A DNA stretch of 64,000 nt from positions 124,001 through 188,000 of the forward strand of contig NZ_JAHFZF010000005.1 in assembly GCF_018619435.1 (NCBI RefSeq), given 5' to 3'. Positions 25,528 to 35,322 of the stretch are shown here, piece by piece. The position numbers were made by a program, and so were the translations under genes. The notes below the pieces were generated by a model, which saw only the letters and a program-made list of their open reading frames with translations, had not been told where the DNA came from and did no database searches. The DNA is from Rhodoferax sp. U11-2br (GTDB lineage: Bacteria; Pseudomonadota; Gammaproteobacteria; Burkholderiales; Burkholderiaceae_C). How positions within the stretch are numbered: position 1 is the first letter of the stretch; every line of letters begins with the position of its first letter.

Positions 25528-26259
25528 CTAGTTGGGCAGCCTGAAGCTGATCGGGACATCAAACCACATGTCCTGTGCCTGCCCGTCTACTTTGCCGGGC
25601 ACATAACGCCAGGCCAGAACGGCTCTCAAGGCCGACTGGTCCAGGCGTTCAAATCCGCTGGATTGAACAATTTCACCCCGCAACGCTAGGCCGTTCCTGC
25701 CAATCAACACCCGCACCATGACCTTGCCGCTTTCTCGTAGTCTGAGGCTCAGTGCAGGGTAGGGCGGCTGCGGGTTGTTCAGGTAATCTGCCTGGCTGGA
25801 TGGCAAGTGCACCCCGCTTGAAGATGTATTTCTGCCGCCAACCGTCGATTCGGGCGTCGAGGCCGCCGTGGGGGCGGCGCTGTCGGCTTTAGCCTGTGAC
25901 CCATGCTCTGCATTGGCTCCGGTCTGCAAGGGGATGGGGGCGTTGCTGTCTCCCCTTGGCGTAGGTTGTGCTGCCTGCACCACAGGGGTTGTCCGGTTGC
26001 TGACGGGCTTGGCGGCTGGCGGGCGCTTGTCGCCAGGGGCCTGGGACATTGGTGCTGGCAGTTTCTCTGCGGGAGAGGGTTCCAAAATCTGTCGCGTCTG
26101 TACAGGTGCTGGTGCCAGGTCTGGCTGGTCCGGTGAGTTCAATCCCCACCAGCCGATCAAAACCAGGTGGCCACACAACACCCCGCAGCTGAGTAAAAAG
26201 AGCTTCAATCTGATGCAAGGGTCTTGGGTGTGGCGGGCGCAGGCCCGTGGCCAGGGCAA
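25528..26259 (-). CDS. Second TonB-family energy transducer
   Basis: A 243-aa protein with one N-terminal membrane segment (about residues 18-38, LFLLSCGVLCGHLVLIGWWG), a Pro/Ala/Ser-rich linker (about 45-150) and a TonB C-terminal domain: YLNNPQPPYPALSLRLRESG, VQSSGFERLDQSAL and WRYVPGKVDGQAQDM. The pattern mirrors the tonB at 797-1480, but there is no exbBD next to it, so it would have to borrow that proton channel. It is adjacent to ppsR on the same strand; a functional tie is not obvious. Confidence 0.82.
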   Translation of the reverse strand: MPWPRACARHTQDPCIRLKLFLLSCGVLCGHLVLIGWWGLNSPDQPDLAPAPVQTRQILEPSPAEKLPAPMSQAPGDKRPPAAKPVSNRTTPVVQAAQPTPRGDSNAPIPLQTGANAEHGSQAKADSAAPTAASTPESTVGGRNTSSSGVHLPSSQADYLNNPQPPYPALSLRLRESGKVMVRVLIGRNGLALRGEIVQSSGFERLDQSALRAVLAWRYVPGKVDGQAQDMWFDVPISFRLPN

Positions 26260-26271
26260 ACCGCAGTCTGT

Positions 26272-27093
26272 TCAGTAAGTCAATCGCTCCGGGCGAAGCT
26301 CTTGCAAAATGGTGGTCGAGATTTCCTCGATCGATTTGGTGGTGGTGGATAACCACCGAATGCCGGACCGCCGCATCATGGCTTCCGCTTCCTTGACCTC
26401 GTGGCGGCAGTTGGCCAGAGAAGCGTATTTGGAATTGGGTCGACGCTCGTTGCGGATCTCGCTAAGCCGTTCGGGTTGGATGGTCAGACCAAACAGCTTC
26501 TTGCGCTGGGCTTTGAGCACGGCGGGCAGGTCCTGGCGCTCAAAGTCCTCCGGAATCAGAGGGTAGTTCGAAGCTTTGAGTCCGTATTGCATGGCCAGGT
26601 ACAGCGAGGTTGGGGTTTTGCCACTTCGGCTGACGCCGATCAGAATCACGTCGGAGCCTTCCAGATCGCGGTTGGATTGGCCATCATCGTGCTCCAGGGA
26701 AAAGTTGATGGCTTCGATGCGGGACTGGTACTCCTCGCTTTTGCTCGAGTCACTGAATCGCCCAATACGGTGGTTGGATTTGAGGCCCAGTTCTTCTTCC
26801 AATGGGTGGACAAAGGTGCCGAACATGTCCATCAGCATGCCGCTGCAGTTGTCGGAGATGACCCGCAGCACCTCGGTGTTGGCCAGCGTCAGAAAAACAA
26901 TGGGGCGCTTGTTGTCAATCATGGACGCATGGTTGATCTGTCTGACGACCGTGTGTGCCTTGTCCACACTGTCAGTGAACGGCAACCTGACCCGGTGCAG
27001 ATTCGCCTCAAATTGGTTCAGGATGGCATTGCCAAAGGTTTCGGCGGTGATGCCGGTGCCATCAGAGACAAAAAAAACAGTGCGGTTTGGCAT
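26272..27093 (-). CDS. ppsR: PEP synthase regulatory kinase/pyrophosphorylase PpsR
   Basis: A 273-aa cytoplasmic enzyme that switches phosphoenolpyruvate synthase off and on by ADP-dependent phosphorylation and Pi-dependent dephosphorylation of a Thr. It opens with the family signature [22 protein letters not shown]. The P-loop-like motif [16 protein letters not shown] and the segment [14 protein letters not shown] are present. It is divergent from ppsA, its target, across a 222-bp gap: the standard arrangement. Confidence 0.95.
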   Translation of the reverse strand: MPNRTVFFVSDGTGITAETFGNAILNQFEANLHRVRLPFTDSVDKAHTVVRQINHASMIDNKRPIVFLTLANTEVLRVISDNCSGMLMDMFGTFVHPLEEELGLKSNHRIGRFSDSSKSEEYQSRIEAINFSLEHDDGQSNRDLEGSDVILIGVSRSGKTPTSLYLAMQYGLKASNYPLIPEDFERQDLPAVLKAQRKKLFGLTIQPERLSEIRNERRPNSKYASLANCRHEVKEAEAMMRRSGIRWLSTTTKSIEEISTTILQELRPERLTY

Positions 27094-27315
27094 GTGCAGG
27101 CTGGCTCAGGTTGGGTGACTTGCGCAATCTGTCAATTTCAGTCTCTTCAGCGGGCTGACTCGGCGTCGCGCAAGCCTACAATTCTTATTATCGGATCGAT
27201 TTGCCGCGCAGCGCCCCACCGAGAACACCACAACAGACGGAAATGGGCTGCGCGTTGACCACTGTGCGCAAAACACGGCGGTCATGACCAGTTTTTTAAC
27301 TTCTGGAGTTTTATC

Positions 27316-29709
27316 ATGACCGCGCTTTTTGCATCGACCGATTTGGTCGTCCCCTTTGAGAACTTGAGAATGACCGATGTGGATTCGGTCGGCGGCAAAA
27401 ATGCCAGCTTGGGGGAGATGATTTCCAATTTGCCCACAGGTGTCAAAGTACCCACCGGCTTTGCCACCACGGCACATGCCTTCCGGGAGTTCCTGGCCCA
27501 TGGCAATCTGAGTCAAAAAATTAATGACCGTTTGGCGGGCTTGGATACCGATGATGTCAATGCCTTGGCCGTGGCTGGAGCTGAAATTCGTGCCATGGTG
27601 GAAAGCCAGCCTTTTCCGGCAGATTTCGAGCGTGATATCCGTGCGGCTTTTACGGTGTTGTGTGGTGACAACCCCTCTGCATCGTTTGCGGTGCGCTCGT
27701 CGGCCACTGCCGAAGATTTGCCCGATGCCTCTTTTGCAGGCCAGCAGGAAACATTCCTCAATGTCACCGGCATTGAAGAGGTACTGCACAAGATGCGCGA
27801 GGTGTTCGCTTCACTGTACAACGACCGTGCCATCAGTTACCGGGTTCACAAAGGTTTCGCCCATGAACATGTGGCGCTCAGTGCGGGTGTTCAGCGTATG
27901 GTGCGTTCTGACTTGGGGGCTGCCGGTGTGATGTTTACCCTGGACACCGAGTCAGGGTTTGAAGATGTGGTGTTCATCACCTCGAGTTATGGTCTGGGTG
28001 AGACGGTGGTGCAGGGTGCGGTGAATCCCGATGAGTTTTATGTCCACAAACCGATGCTCAAGGCGGGGAAGCTCGCGCTGATCCGGCGCAATCTGGGCTC
28101 CAAGCTGATCCAGATGCAGTTTTCAACACCCGAAGAAAAAGCCACCATGGGCAAACTGGTGAAAACCACGGATGTCCCGACCGAGCTGCGCAACCGCTAC
28201 TCACTCACCGATGCCGAGGTCCAGAAGTTGGCCAGTTACGCCTTGGTCATTGAGGCCCACTATGGCCGGCCGATGGACATTGAGTGGGGCAAGGACGGAA
28301 TTGATGGTGAGCTCTACATCTTGCAAGCGCGTCCGGAAACCGTCAAAAGCCAGGCTTTGGGTAAGGTGGAGCACCGCTACAAGCTCAAAGGCAAAGGCGT
28401 TGTGTTGGCCGAGGGGCGTGCCATTGGGCAAAAAATCGGCACCGGCCCGGTCAAGGTGGTCTACAACATCAGCGAAATGGACCGTGTGCAGCCCGGTGAT
28501 GTGCTGGTGACTGACATGACCGACCCCAACTGGGAACCGGTGATGAAACGCGCCTCGGCGATTGTGACCAACCGTGGCGGGCGCACCTGCCATGCCGCCA
28601 TCATCGCGCGTGAGTTGGGGATTCCCGCGGTGGTGGGCTGTGGTCATGCCGATCAGGTGCTCAAGGACGGCATGCTGGTCACCGTGAGTTGCGCCGAGGG
28701 GGACACTGGGTTCATCTATGACGGCCTGTTGGAAACCGAGGTCACCGAAGTTCAGCGTGGTGCGATGCCCGAGATCCCTGTCAAGATCATGATGAATGTG
28801 GGCAACCCACAGCTTGCATTTGATTTTTGCCAGTTACCCAATGCCGGTGTGGGTCTGGCACGGCTCGAGTTCATCATCAACAACAACATTGGTGTGCACC
28901 CGAAAGCCATCCTGGACTATCCCAATATCGATGCCGATCTCAAAAAAGCGGTGGAGTCTGTTGCGCGTGGCCATGCGTCGCCGCGCGCCTTTTACGTGGA
29001 TCGGGTGGCTGAAGGTGTGGCCACCATTGCCGCGGCTTTCTGGCCCAAGCCGGTCATCGTGCGGCTCTCTGATTTCAAGAGCAACGAGTACCGCAAGCTG
29101 ATTGGTGGCAGTCGGTACGAACCCGAAGAAGAAAACCCGATGCTGGGTTTTCGCGGTGCCGCGCGTTATGTCAGTGCTGACTTTGGTGAGGCCTTTGCGA
29201 TGGAGTGTGAGGCACTCAAACGTGTGCGCGAAACCATGGGGCTGGTCAACGTGCAGGTGATGGTGCCGTTTGTCCGAACCCTGGGCCAAGCCAAGAAGGT
29301 GACCGAGTTGCTGGCCGAGCACGGGCTCAAACGTGGCGAGTTGGATCTCAAGCTGATCATGATGTGTGAGATTCCCAGCAATGCCATCCTGGCCAATGAG
29401 TTTCTGCAGTACTTTGATGGCTTCTCGATCGGTTCCAATGATCTGACCCAGTTGACCTTGGGTCTGGACCGAGATTCCGGCCTGGAGTTGTTGGCCAAGG
29501 ATTTTGATGAACGTGACCCGGCGGTCACGGCCTTGATCAGTCAGGCGATTGCTGCTTGCCGCGCCCAGGGCAAGTACATCGGGATCTGTGGCCAGGGCCC
29601 CAGCGATCACCCTGACTTTGCTGTGTGGTTGATGCAGCAAGGTATTTCCTCGATTTCGCTGAACCCGGACACCGTGGTTGCCACCTGGCAAAGCCTGGCC
29701 AGTCAATAG
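27316..29709 (+). CDS. ppsA: Phosphoenolpyruvate synthase
   Basis: Cytoplasmic enzyme (797 aa) converting pyruvate, ATP and water to PEP, AMP and Pi for gluconeogenesis. The nucleotide-binding domain at the N-terminus ([31 protein letters not shown]), the phosphohistidine domain with [17 protein letters not shown] (catalytic His with the preceding regulatory Thr) and the C-terminal PEP-binding barrel ([30 protein letters not shown]) are complete. Next to the divergent ppsR. Confidence 0.97.
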   Translation: MTALFASTDLVVPFENLRMTDVDSVGGKNASLGEMISNLPTGVKVPTGFATTAHAFREFLAHGNLSQKINDRLAGLDTDDVNALAVAGAEIRAMVESQPFPADFERDIRAAFTVLCGDNPSASFAVRSSATAEDLPDASFAGQQETFLNVTGIEEVLHKMREVFASLYNDRAISYRVHKGFAHEHVALSAGVQRMVRSDLGAAGVMFTLDTESGFEDVVFITSSYGLGETVVQGAVNPDEFYVHKPMLKAGKLALIRRNLGSKLIQMQFSTPEEKATMGKLVKTTDVPTELRNRYSLTDAEVQKLASYALVIEAHYGRPMDIEWGKDGIDGELYILQARPETVKSQALGKVEHRYKLKGKGVVLAEGRAIGQKIGTGPVKVVYNISEMDRVQPGDVLVTDMTDPNWEPVMKRASAIVTNRGGRTCHAAIIARELGIPAVVGCGHADQVLKDGMLVTVSCAEGDTGFIYDGLLETEVTEVQRGAMPEIPVKIMMNVGNPQLAFDFCQLPNAGVGLARLEFIINNNIGVHPKAILDYPNIDADLKKAVESVARGHASPRAFYVDRVAEGVATIAAAFWPKPVIVRLSDFKSNEYRKLIGGSRYEPEEENPMLGFRGAARYVSADFGEAFAMECEALKRVRETMGLVNVQVMVPFVRTLGQAKKVTELLAEHGLKRGELDLKLIMMCEIPSNAILANEFLQYFDGFSIGSNDLTQLTLGLDRDSGLELLAKDFDERDPAVTALISQAIAACRAQGKYIGICGQGPSDHPDFAVWLMQQGISSISLNPDTVVATWQSLASQ

Positions 29710-29757
29710 CAAACACCTAGAGAACTTGGCACCACCGGGTGCCATCATCTCCAGCAG

Positions 29758-32061
29758 ATGAGACCAGAGCTGCCCCTGCCTGAAAGCCAACCCATAGCCA
29801 GCTTCACACGCTTGCAGGCTTGGCTTTTGCTGGTTTGGTTTCTGGGCTCATTTGGCATCGTCTTTTTTGCCCACGATCTTCAACACAGCTTGGTTGGCTG
29901 GCCGATTTCGTATTGGTTTGCGTCGCAGGGCAGTCTGTTGATTTTTATCGTTATCGTGGCCGTTTATGCGCGTCTGGCCAACCGTGCAGATGGCGCTCAA
30001 GAGTTTGTTGACCCGGATTTCGGCAGGTACACACGGCGCATCCACAAACGGTTTTTGTTTTATGTGCTCATGTTCCTGTTTTTTGTGTTGGCCCTCGGAC
30101 TGGCTGAACGCATCGGACTTAAAAGGATCTGGGTTGGCGCCATTTTTTTGTTTGCCACAGTTTTTCTTTATGCCCTGATCGGCATCTACGACCGCACCTC
30201 CAGAGCGTCTGAGTACTACGTGGCTGGGCGGCGCATCCCGGCCATGTACAACGGCATGGCAGTTGCCGCAGACTGGATGAGTGCGGCTTCCTTCATCAGT
30301 ATGGCGGGTGGCTTGTATTTACAGGGTTTTTCCGGCTCCGGTTCTCAGCCAGGTGGCTTGGTGTATGTGCTGGGCTGGACCGGCGGGTTTTGCCTGGTCG
30401 CGCTCTTGGTGGCACCTCATTTGCGCAAGATGAACCTCTACACGGTGCCCGATTTTTTTGGCCGCCGGTTTGGTGGGCGTTGGCCTCGCATCATTGCGGC
30501 CTGGTCCGCCGTGTTGTGTTCGTTCACTTATGTGGTGGCGCAAATCTATGGGGTGGGCTTGATCACCTCGCGTTTGACCGGGGTACAGTTCGAAATCGGC
30601 ATTTTGCTGGGCTTAGGTGGCGTGCTGGTCTGCTCGTTCCTGGGTGGCATGCGTGCGGTGACCTGGACCCAGGTGACCCAGTATGTGGTGCTGATCCTGG
30701 CTTTTTTGATCCCGGTCTCCTGGCTGGCTTACAAACAGCTTGGCAACCCTATGGCGCCGGTTGTTTATGGTCAGCAACTGCCCAAAATTGCCGAGTTGGA
30801 GCGACGTTTGATGGCGTCCCCGGCCGAGCAGGAGGTGGTCAATGAATATGCACGACGAGCAAGAGACTTTGCCCTCAAGCTCAATAACCTGCCGCAGTCA
30901 CTGGAAGCTGAAAAGAAGTGGCATCGAGACAAGATTCAAAGCCTGACTCTGGCACATGCAGACGAGGCCCAGATCGTGGCCGCCAGGCGCGCGCTGGCCG
31001 CACTGCCGCGTGATGAAACCAGCGCTCGCGACAAATGGACTCGGGCCATGTACGACAACCTGGAGCGCGCCAAACCCTTGGCAGGCATGTCAGAGCAGAC
31101 GCATCCGTTTGCCGGTGATCCCCATGGCACACCCGATGAACAAGAGAGGTTTCACACCTCTCGGCTGAATTTCCTGGCGCTGATGTTTTGTCTGATGGTG
31201 GGCACTGCAGGCCTTCCGCATCTGCTGACACGGTTCTACACCACCCAGTCGGTGATCGAAACCAGAAATTCGGCCACCTGGTCCTTGGTGTTTATTGCAC
31301 TCTTGTACTTGGCTGCGCCAGCCTTGGCAGTTTTGGTCAAGTTTGAGATCATGGGCCATCTGGTCGGGCAACGCTTTGATGATTTGCCGTCCTGGATTTC
31401 CCAGTGGGCCAGGCTGGACCCGTCGCTGATATCCGTCAGTGACATCAACGGTGATCAGATCCTGCAGTTTGCCGAACTCAGGCTGGGGCCAGACATCGTG
31501 ATGTTGGCCACCCCCGAAATCGGTGGTTTGCCGTATGTCATCTCGGGACTGGTGGCGGCGGGTGGGCTGGCCGCCGCTCTCTCTACCGCAGACGGTTTGT
31601 TGCTCACCATCGGCAACGCGCTGGCCCACGACTTGTTTTACCGCGGAAACAGTGAGACCTCGGGGGCGGTCAGTCGGGTCATGCTGTCCAAGTTTTCGCT
31701 GTTGCTGATGGCTTTGCTGGCAGCCTATGTGGCCGCTCAAAAACCTGCAGACATCTTGATCCTGGTGTCGGCATCGTTCTCTCTGGCGGGCGCTGCTTTT
31801 GTGCCGGTGATGATTCTGGGGATCTTCTGGACCGGTGTCACCCGTTGGGCTGCTGTCAGCGGCATGCTCAGCGGTTTGGGTGTCACGGTGTATTACATGC
31901 TCATCAATGCGCCAGGGGTACGTGCCTACTGGGGCTGGCAGGGGTCGGGCCTCTGGTTTGGTATTGAGCCCATATCTGCTGGTGTATTTGGCATCACTGC
32001 AGGGGTGGTTATGACGCTGCTGGTGAGTGCGCTGACACGCTCCGTGAAATCGGCTCACTGA
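29758..32061 (+). CDS. Sodium:solute symporter fused to its DUF4212 small subunit
   Basis: A 767-aa inner-membrane transporter. The first 80 residues ([20 protein letters not shown], then [19 protein letters not shown]) are a DUF4212 domain, usually a separate small subunit. A linker helix pair follows, and from about 145 the SSS domain ([38 protein letters not shown], later [19 protein letters not shown]). An internal soluble loop (about 345-465) is rich in charged residues. This is the VC_2705-type subgroup related to ActP, so acetate or another carboxylate is a likely substrate. It lies just after ppsA, which fits growth on acetate or pyruvate. Confidence 0.82.
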   Translation: MRPELPLPESQPIASFTRLQAWLLLVWFLGSFGIVFFAHDLQHSLVGWPISYWFASQGSLLIFIVIVAVYARLANRADGAQEFVDPDFGRYTRRIHKRFLFYVLMFLFFVLALGLAERIGLKRIWVGAIFLFATVFLYALIGIYDRTSRASEYYVAGRRIPAMYNGMAVAADWMSAASFISMAGGLYLQGFSGSGSQPGGLVYVLGWTGGFCLVALLVAPHLRKMNLYTVPDFFGRRFGGRWPRIIAAWSAVLCSFTYVVAQIYGVGLITSRLTGVQFEIGILLGLGGVLVCSFLGGMRAVTWTQVTQYVVLILAFLIPVSWLAYKQLGNPMAPVVYGQQLPKIAELERRLMASPAEQEVVNEYARRARDFALKLNNLPQSLEAEKKWHRDKIQSLTLAHADEAQIVAARRALAALPRDETSARDKWTRAMYDNLERAKPLAGMSEQTHPFAGDPHGTPDEQERFHTSRLNFLALMFCLMVGTAGLPHLLTRFYTTQSVIETRNSATWSLVFIALLYLAAPALAVLVKFEIMGHLVGQRFDDLPSWISQWARLDPSLISVSDINGDQILQFAELRLGPDIVMLATPEIGGLPYVISGLVAAGGLAAALSTADGLLLTIGNALAHDLFYRGNSETSGAVSRVMLSKFSLLLMALLAAYVAAQKPADILILVSASFSLAGAAFVPVMILGIFWTGVTRWAAVSGMLSGLGVTVYYMLINAPGVRAYWGWQGSGLWFGIEPISAGVFGITAGVVMTLLVSALTRSVKSAH

Positions 32062-32089
32062 GCCAGGCAGCCAGGCTCAAACAAAAAGC

Positions 32090-32139
32090 TATAATATTTG
32101 GCTTACCTTGCCACACCCCAATCAGACGCTGGGGGTGGC
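32090..32139 (+). promoter_or_regulatory. rpsF operon promoter and leader hairpin
   Basis: A perfect -10 hexamer TATAAT at 32090-32095 precedes a leader with a stem GCCACACCCC / GGGGGTGGC (32110-32139, 11-nt loop) followed by TTTT. No convincing -35 is visible. The S6-S18 complex controls its own operon through leader RNA structures in other bacteria; I cannot confirm the specific motif here, and it may simply be an attenuator. Confidence 0.5.
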
Positions 32140-32177
32140 TTTTCGCCTCTTTCGAGGTACTTCCACAAGGAGTCTCA

Positions 32178-32543
32178 ATGCGTCATTATGAAATCATCCT
32201 CATGATCCACCCGGATCAGAGCGAACAAGTTCCCGCCATGCTGGAACGCTACAAGGGCATGATCACCGCTGGTGGTGGCAAAGTGCACCGTGTCGAAGAC
32301 TGGGGTCGCCGCCAGTTGGTCTACATGATCAACAAGCTGGCCAAAGCGCATTACCTGTGTGTCAACATCGAAGCCGATCAGGCCGTCATGGCTGAACTCG
32401 AACACGCCTTCAAGTTCAATGACGCGGTGTTGCGCCATCTGACCGTGTTGAAGAAAAAAGCCGAAACCGGCCCCTCTTCCATGATGAAGACGGTCGAGCG
32501 CGAAGACGCTCGCAAGACACAGCAAGCCGAATACCAGGCTTGA
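32178..32543 (+). CDS. rpsF: 30S ribosomal protein S6
   Basis: Small-subunit protein (121 aa) that pairs with S18 on 16S rRNA. It starts [19 protein letters not shown], has [20 protein letters not shown] and ends with a variable charged tail. A strong AAGGAG ribosome binding site precedes it. First gene of rpsF-priB-rpsR-rplI. Confidence 0.98.
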   Translation: MRHYEIILMIHPDQSEQVPAMLERYKGMITAGGGKVHRVEDWGRRQLVYMINKLAKAHYLCVNIEADQAVMAELEHAFKFNDAVLRHLTVLKKKAETGPSSMMKTVEREDARKTQQAEYQA

Positions 32544-32565
32544 GACCTTTGTTAACCAGCTTGCA

Positions 32566-32862
32566 GTGAGCCTTGCCAACCACCTTCACCTGACAGCCAG
32601 CGTTCTTGAAATCGAGGTTTTGAGGTACACGCCGTCCGGAATTCCTGCTCTCAACTGTCGTTTGGAGCATGCATCAGAGATGGTTGAGGCGGGTCAGTTA
32701 AGGCAAGTCAAGGCAGTCATGAAATCGGTGGCTTTTGGTGCAGTTGCAGAACAACTGGCCCGACAAGACATCGGTAGCAGCTGGAATTTCAAGGGTTTTG
32801 TGGCGACGCCGCGTGGTGCAAAACACGTTGTGTTCCACATCCAAGAATTTGCTCAAGAGTAA
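32566..32862 (+). CDS. priB: Primosomal replication protein N (PriB)
   Basis: Single-stranded-DNA-binding OB-fold protein of 98 aa that helps reload DnaB at stalled forks. Seen are [23 protein letters not shown] and the late [19 protein letters not shown]. It starts at a GTG (32566) 22 bp after rpsF. Its usual place between rpsF and rpsR supports the call. Confidence 0.92.
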   Translation: MSLANHLHLTASVLEIEVLRYTPSGIPALNCRLEHASEMVEAGQLRQVKAVMKSVAFGAVAEQLARQDIGSSWNFKGFVATPRGAKHVVFHIQEFAQE

Positions 32863-32891
32863 CGCATTTCAAAATATTTAAGGAGTCCATC

Positions 32892-33176
32892 ATGGCCGGA
32901 CCAAAACGTTTCAACAACAAAGACAAGCGCCCAAAGCGCCCAGCGCAAAACCTGCTGTTCAAGCGCAAGCGCTTTTGCCGCTTCACCGTGACCGGTGTTG
33001 AAGAGATCGACTACAAAGACATCGACACGCTGCGTGATTTCATTGCTGAAAACGGCAAGATCATCCCCGCACGCCTGACCGGCACCCGTGCCATTTTCCA
33101 GCGCCAGCTCAACACCGCCATCAAACGCGCCCGCTTCTTGGCCATGTTGCCTTACAGCGATCAGCACAAGATCTAA
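32892..33176 (+). CDS. rpsR: 30S ribosomal protein S18
   Basis: Small basic protein (94 aa) binding 16S rRNA with S6. The conserved core is present: [38 protein letters not shown] and [25 protein letters not shown] ribosome binding site 8 nt before the ATG. Confidence 0.98.
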   Translation: MAGPKRFNNKDKRPKRPAQNLLFKRKRFCRFTVTGVEEIDYKDIDTLRDFIAENGKIIPARLTGTRAIFQRQLNTAIKRARFLAMLPYSDQHKI

Positions 33177-33188
33177 GGACTACCTACC

Positions 33189-33641
33189 ATGCAAATCATT
33201 CTGCTCGACAAGGTGGTGAACCTTGGCAATCTCGGTGAAATCGTTAAAGTCAAAGACGGTTACGCCCGCAACTTTCTGATTCCGTCTGGCCGCGCCCGTC
33301 GCGCCACCGAAACCGCCAAGAAAGAATTTGAAGTCCGCCGCGCTGAGCTCGAAAAAGCGGCTGCCGCCAAGCTGGCTGAAGCACAAGCCTTGGGTGAAAA
33401 GCTGGCAGGCACCACCTGCAAGCTGACCCAAAAAGCCGGTGTGGATGGCCGTTTGTTCGGTTCGGTGACCAATGCCGACATCGCTGAAGAGCTGACCAAG
33501 TCCGGTTTTGCCGTGACCAAGGCTCAGATCCGTATGCCGCTTGGCCACATCAAAGTGGTTGGCGACAACACCGTGGGTGTGGCCTTGCACACCGACGTGG
33601 TGGTGGACATCACCGTGTCGGTCTACGGCGAAACCGCTTAA
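33189..33641 (+). CDS. rplI: 50S ribosomal protein L9
   Basis: Large-subunit protein (150 aa) with the classic start [30 protein letters not shown], a long connecting helix (about 40-75) and the C-terminal domain ([17 protein letters not shown]). Last gene of the ribosomal operon, 12 bp after rpsR. Confidence 0.98.
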   Translation: MQIILLDKVVNLGNLGEIVKVKDGYARNFLIPSGRARRATETAKKEFEVRRAELEKAAAAKLAEAQALGEKLAGTTCKLTQKAGVDGRLFGSVTNADIAEELTKSGFAVTKAQIRMPLGHIKVVGDNTVGVALHTDVVVDITVSVYGETA

Positions 33642-33660
33642 GCCGCAGACGCTGCTTGAC

Positions 33661-33693
33661 AAAGCCGCCCGGGTGCAAACCCTGGCGGCTTTT
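33661..33693 (+). terminator. Terminator after rplI
   Basis: AAAGCCGCC / GGCGGCTTTT arms with an inner CGGGTGCAAACCCTG stem-loop and a trailing T run: a strong intrinsic terminator closing the rpsF operon ahead of dnaB. Confidence 0.85.
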
Positions 33694-33819
33694 GTATTGG
33701 TGCAATCACCGTTTGTGCCTTTGCACAGCTTGTGCACAGTTTATACAGACGTCACCCCCAGCTTGTTACTCGACACCCCAACCATCACGGCTTAGTATTC
33801 AAGCTTCAAGGAATCTCCC

Positions 33820-35229
33820 ATGTCTGCTGTTTTTCCCGCTCTTCAAGATGACCTGGTCCCAGACCGCCAAGTGGCGCAGCTGCGTATACCGCCGCACTCC
33901 ATTGAGGCTGAGTCCAGTGTACTGGGCGGGCTGTTGCTGGATAACGCTGCTTGGGACCGGGTGAGTGATGTGCTCACCGAGCAAGATTTCTACCGCTATG
34001 AACATCGTGCGGTGTTCTCGGCGATGACCGTGCTGATCAACGCTTCCAAACCTGCCGACGTGATCACGGTTTTTGAGCAGTTGCAGAGCTTGGGCAAGGC
34101 CGAAGAGGTGGGCGGGCTCAGTTACCTGAACGCGTTGGCGCAGTATGTGCCCAGCGCTGGCAATATCCGTCGTTACGCCGAGATCGTGCGTGACCGCTCG
34201 ATCCTGCGCAAACTGGTGTCCACCAGCGAAGAAATCTCGGCCAACGCCTTCAACCCCAAGGGTCGACCGGTGGCGTCCATCCTGGACGAGGCAGAACAGA
34301 AGATTTTCAACATTGGCGAGGAGGGCTCGCGCACCAAGCAAGGGTTCCAGAGCATGGACACGCTGGTGGTGGATTTGCTGGATCGGGTCCAGGAGATGGC
34401 CGACAACCCGAACGACGTCACCGGTGTGCCCACCGGGTTTTATGACCTGGATCGCATGACAGCGGGGTTGCAGGCGGGTGACTTGGTGGTGTTGGCTGCG
34501 CGTCCGTCGATGGGGAAGACGGCGTTTGCCATCAACATCGCCGAGCATGTAGCCATGAACGAGGGCCTGCCAGTGGCGGTGTTCTCGATGGAAATGGGGG
34601 CGGCGCAGTTGGCGGTGCGGATTGTGGGCTCAATCGGACGCATCGACCAGGGCCACCTGCGCACCGGCAAACTCACCGACGACGAGTGGCCGCGCTTGAC
34701 CGAGGCCATTGAAAAGTTGCGCACCATTTCCTTGAACATTGATGAAACTGCGGGTCTTACGTCCAGCGAACTGCGGGCCAACGCGCGCCGCCTGGCGCGT
34801 CAGTGTGGCCAGTTGGGCCTGATCGTGGTGGACTACTTGCAGTTGATGAGTGGCTCCAATGGCAGTGACGGTGAAAACCGAGCTACTGAGCTGGGTGAAA
34901 TCTCGCGGGGTTTAAAAATGTTGGCCAAGGAGCTCAAATGCCCCTTGATTGCTCTGTCGCAGCTGAACCGAAGTGTGGAGCAGCGCCCCGACAAACGCCC
35001 GATGATGAGTGACTTGCGCGAGTCCGGCGCCATCGAGCAGGATGCCGACATCATCATGTTCATTTACCGCGACGATTACTACAACCGCGAAACCTCCAAA
35101 GAGCCTGGTGTGGCCGAGGTGATCATTGCCAAGCAGCGTAACGGCCCGACCGGGACTGTCAAACTGGCATTCCTGAAAAACATCACAAAGTTCGAGTCTT
35201 TGGCCAGTGGCGGCACTGGCGACTTTTAG
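33820..35229 (+). CDS. dnaB: Replicative DNA helicase DnaB
   Basis: Hexameric helicase of the replication fork (469 aa). The N-terminal domain ([19 protein letters not shown], about residues 25-125) is joined by a linker to the RecA-like domain with Walker [11 protein letters not shown] (about 227-236), Walker [11 protein letters not shown] and the late [15 protein letters not shown] arginine-finger region. It has its own promoter region after the rplI terminator. No intein is present. Confidence 0.98.
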   Translation: MSAVFPALQDDLVPDRQVAQLRIPPHSIEAESSVLGGLLLDNAAWDRVSDVLTEQDFYRYEHRAVFSAMTVLINASKPADVITVFEQLQSLGKAEEVGGLSYLNALAQYVPSAGNIRRYAEIVRDRSILRKLVSTSEEISANAFNPKGRPVASILDEAEQKIFNIGEEGSRTKQGFQSMDTLVVDLLDRVQEMADNPNDVTGVPTGFYDLDRMTAGLQAGDLVVLAARPSMGKTAFAINIAEHVAMNEGLPVAVFSMEMGAAQLAVRIVGSIGRIDQGHLRTGKLTDDEWPRLTEAIEKLRTISLNIDETAGLTSSELRANARRLARQCGQLGLIVVDYLQLMSGSNGSDGENRATELGEISRGLKMLAKELKCPLIALSQLNRSVEQRPDKRPMMSDLRESGAIEQDADIIMFIYRDDYYNRETSKEPGVAEVIIAKQRNGPTGTVKLAFLKNITKFESLASGGTGDF

Positions 35230-35239
35230 GCCAGCTGGC

Positions 35240-35259
35240 ACGGGTCTGCGCAGACCCGT
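35240..35259 (+). terminator. Terminator hairpin after dnaB
   Basis: ACGGGTCTGCGCAGACCCGT: perfect 9-bp arms with a 2-nt loop, 10 bp after the stop codon, then TCAGCTTTCTT. A palindromic repeat copy follows at 35281. Confidence 0.7.
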
Positions 35260-35280
35260 TCAGCTTTCTTACATCAAAAC

Positions 35281-35318
35281 GGCCTCTAGCCCTTACGTTG
35301 TCAGGGCTAGTAGCTATT
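35281..35318 (+). repeat. Palindromic repeat, copy B
   Basis: GGCCTCTAGCCCTTACGTTG then TCAGGGCTAGTAGCTATT. Arms CTAGCCCT / AGGGCTAG are perfect and the loop differs from other copies, indicating pairing is maintained while the loop drifts. It lies between convergent dnaB and the PhoH gene. Confidence 0.75.
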
Positions 35319-35322
35319 CAAT

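Noticed and set aside
32060..32078. GAGCC/GGCTC hairpin directly after the symporter gene
   Set aside because: Only 5-bp arms with a 9-nt loop and no T run; not convincing as a terminator.
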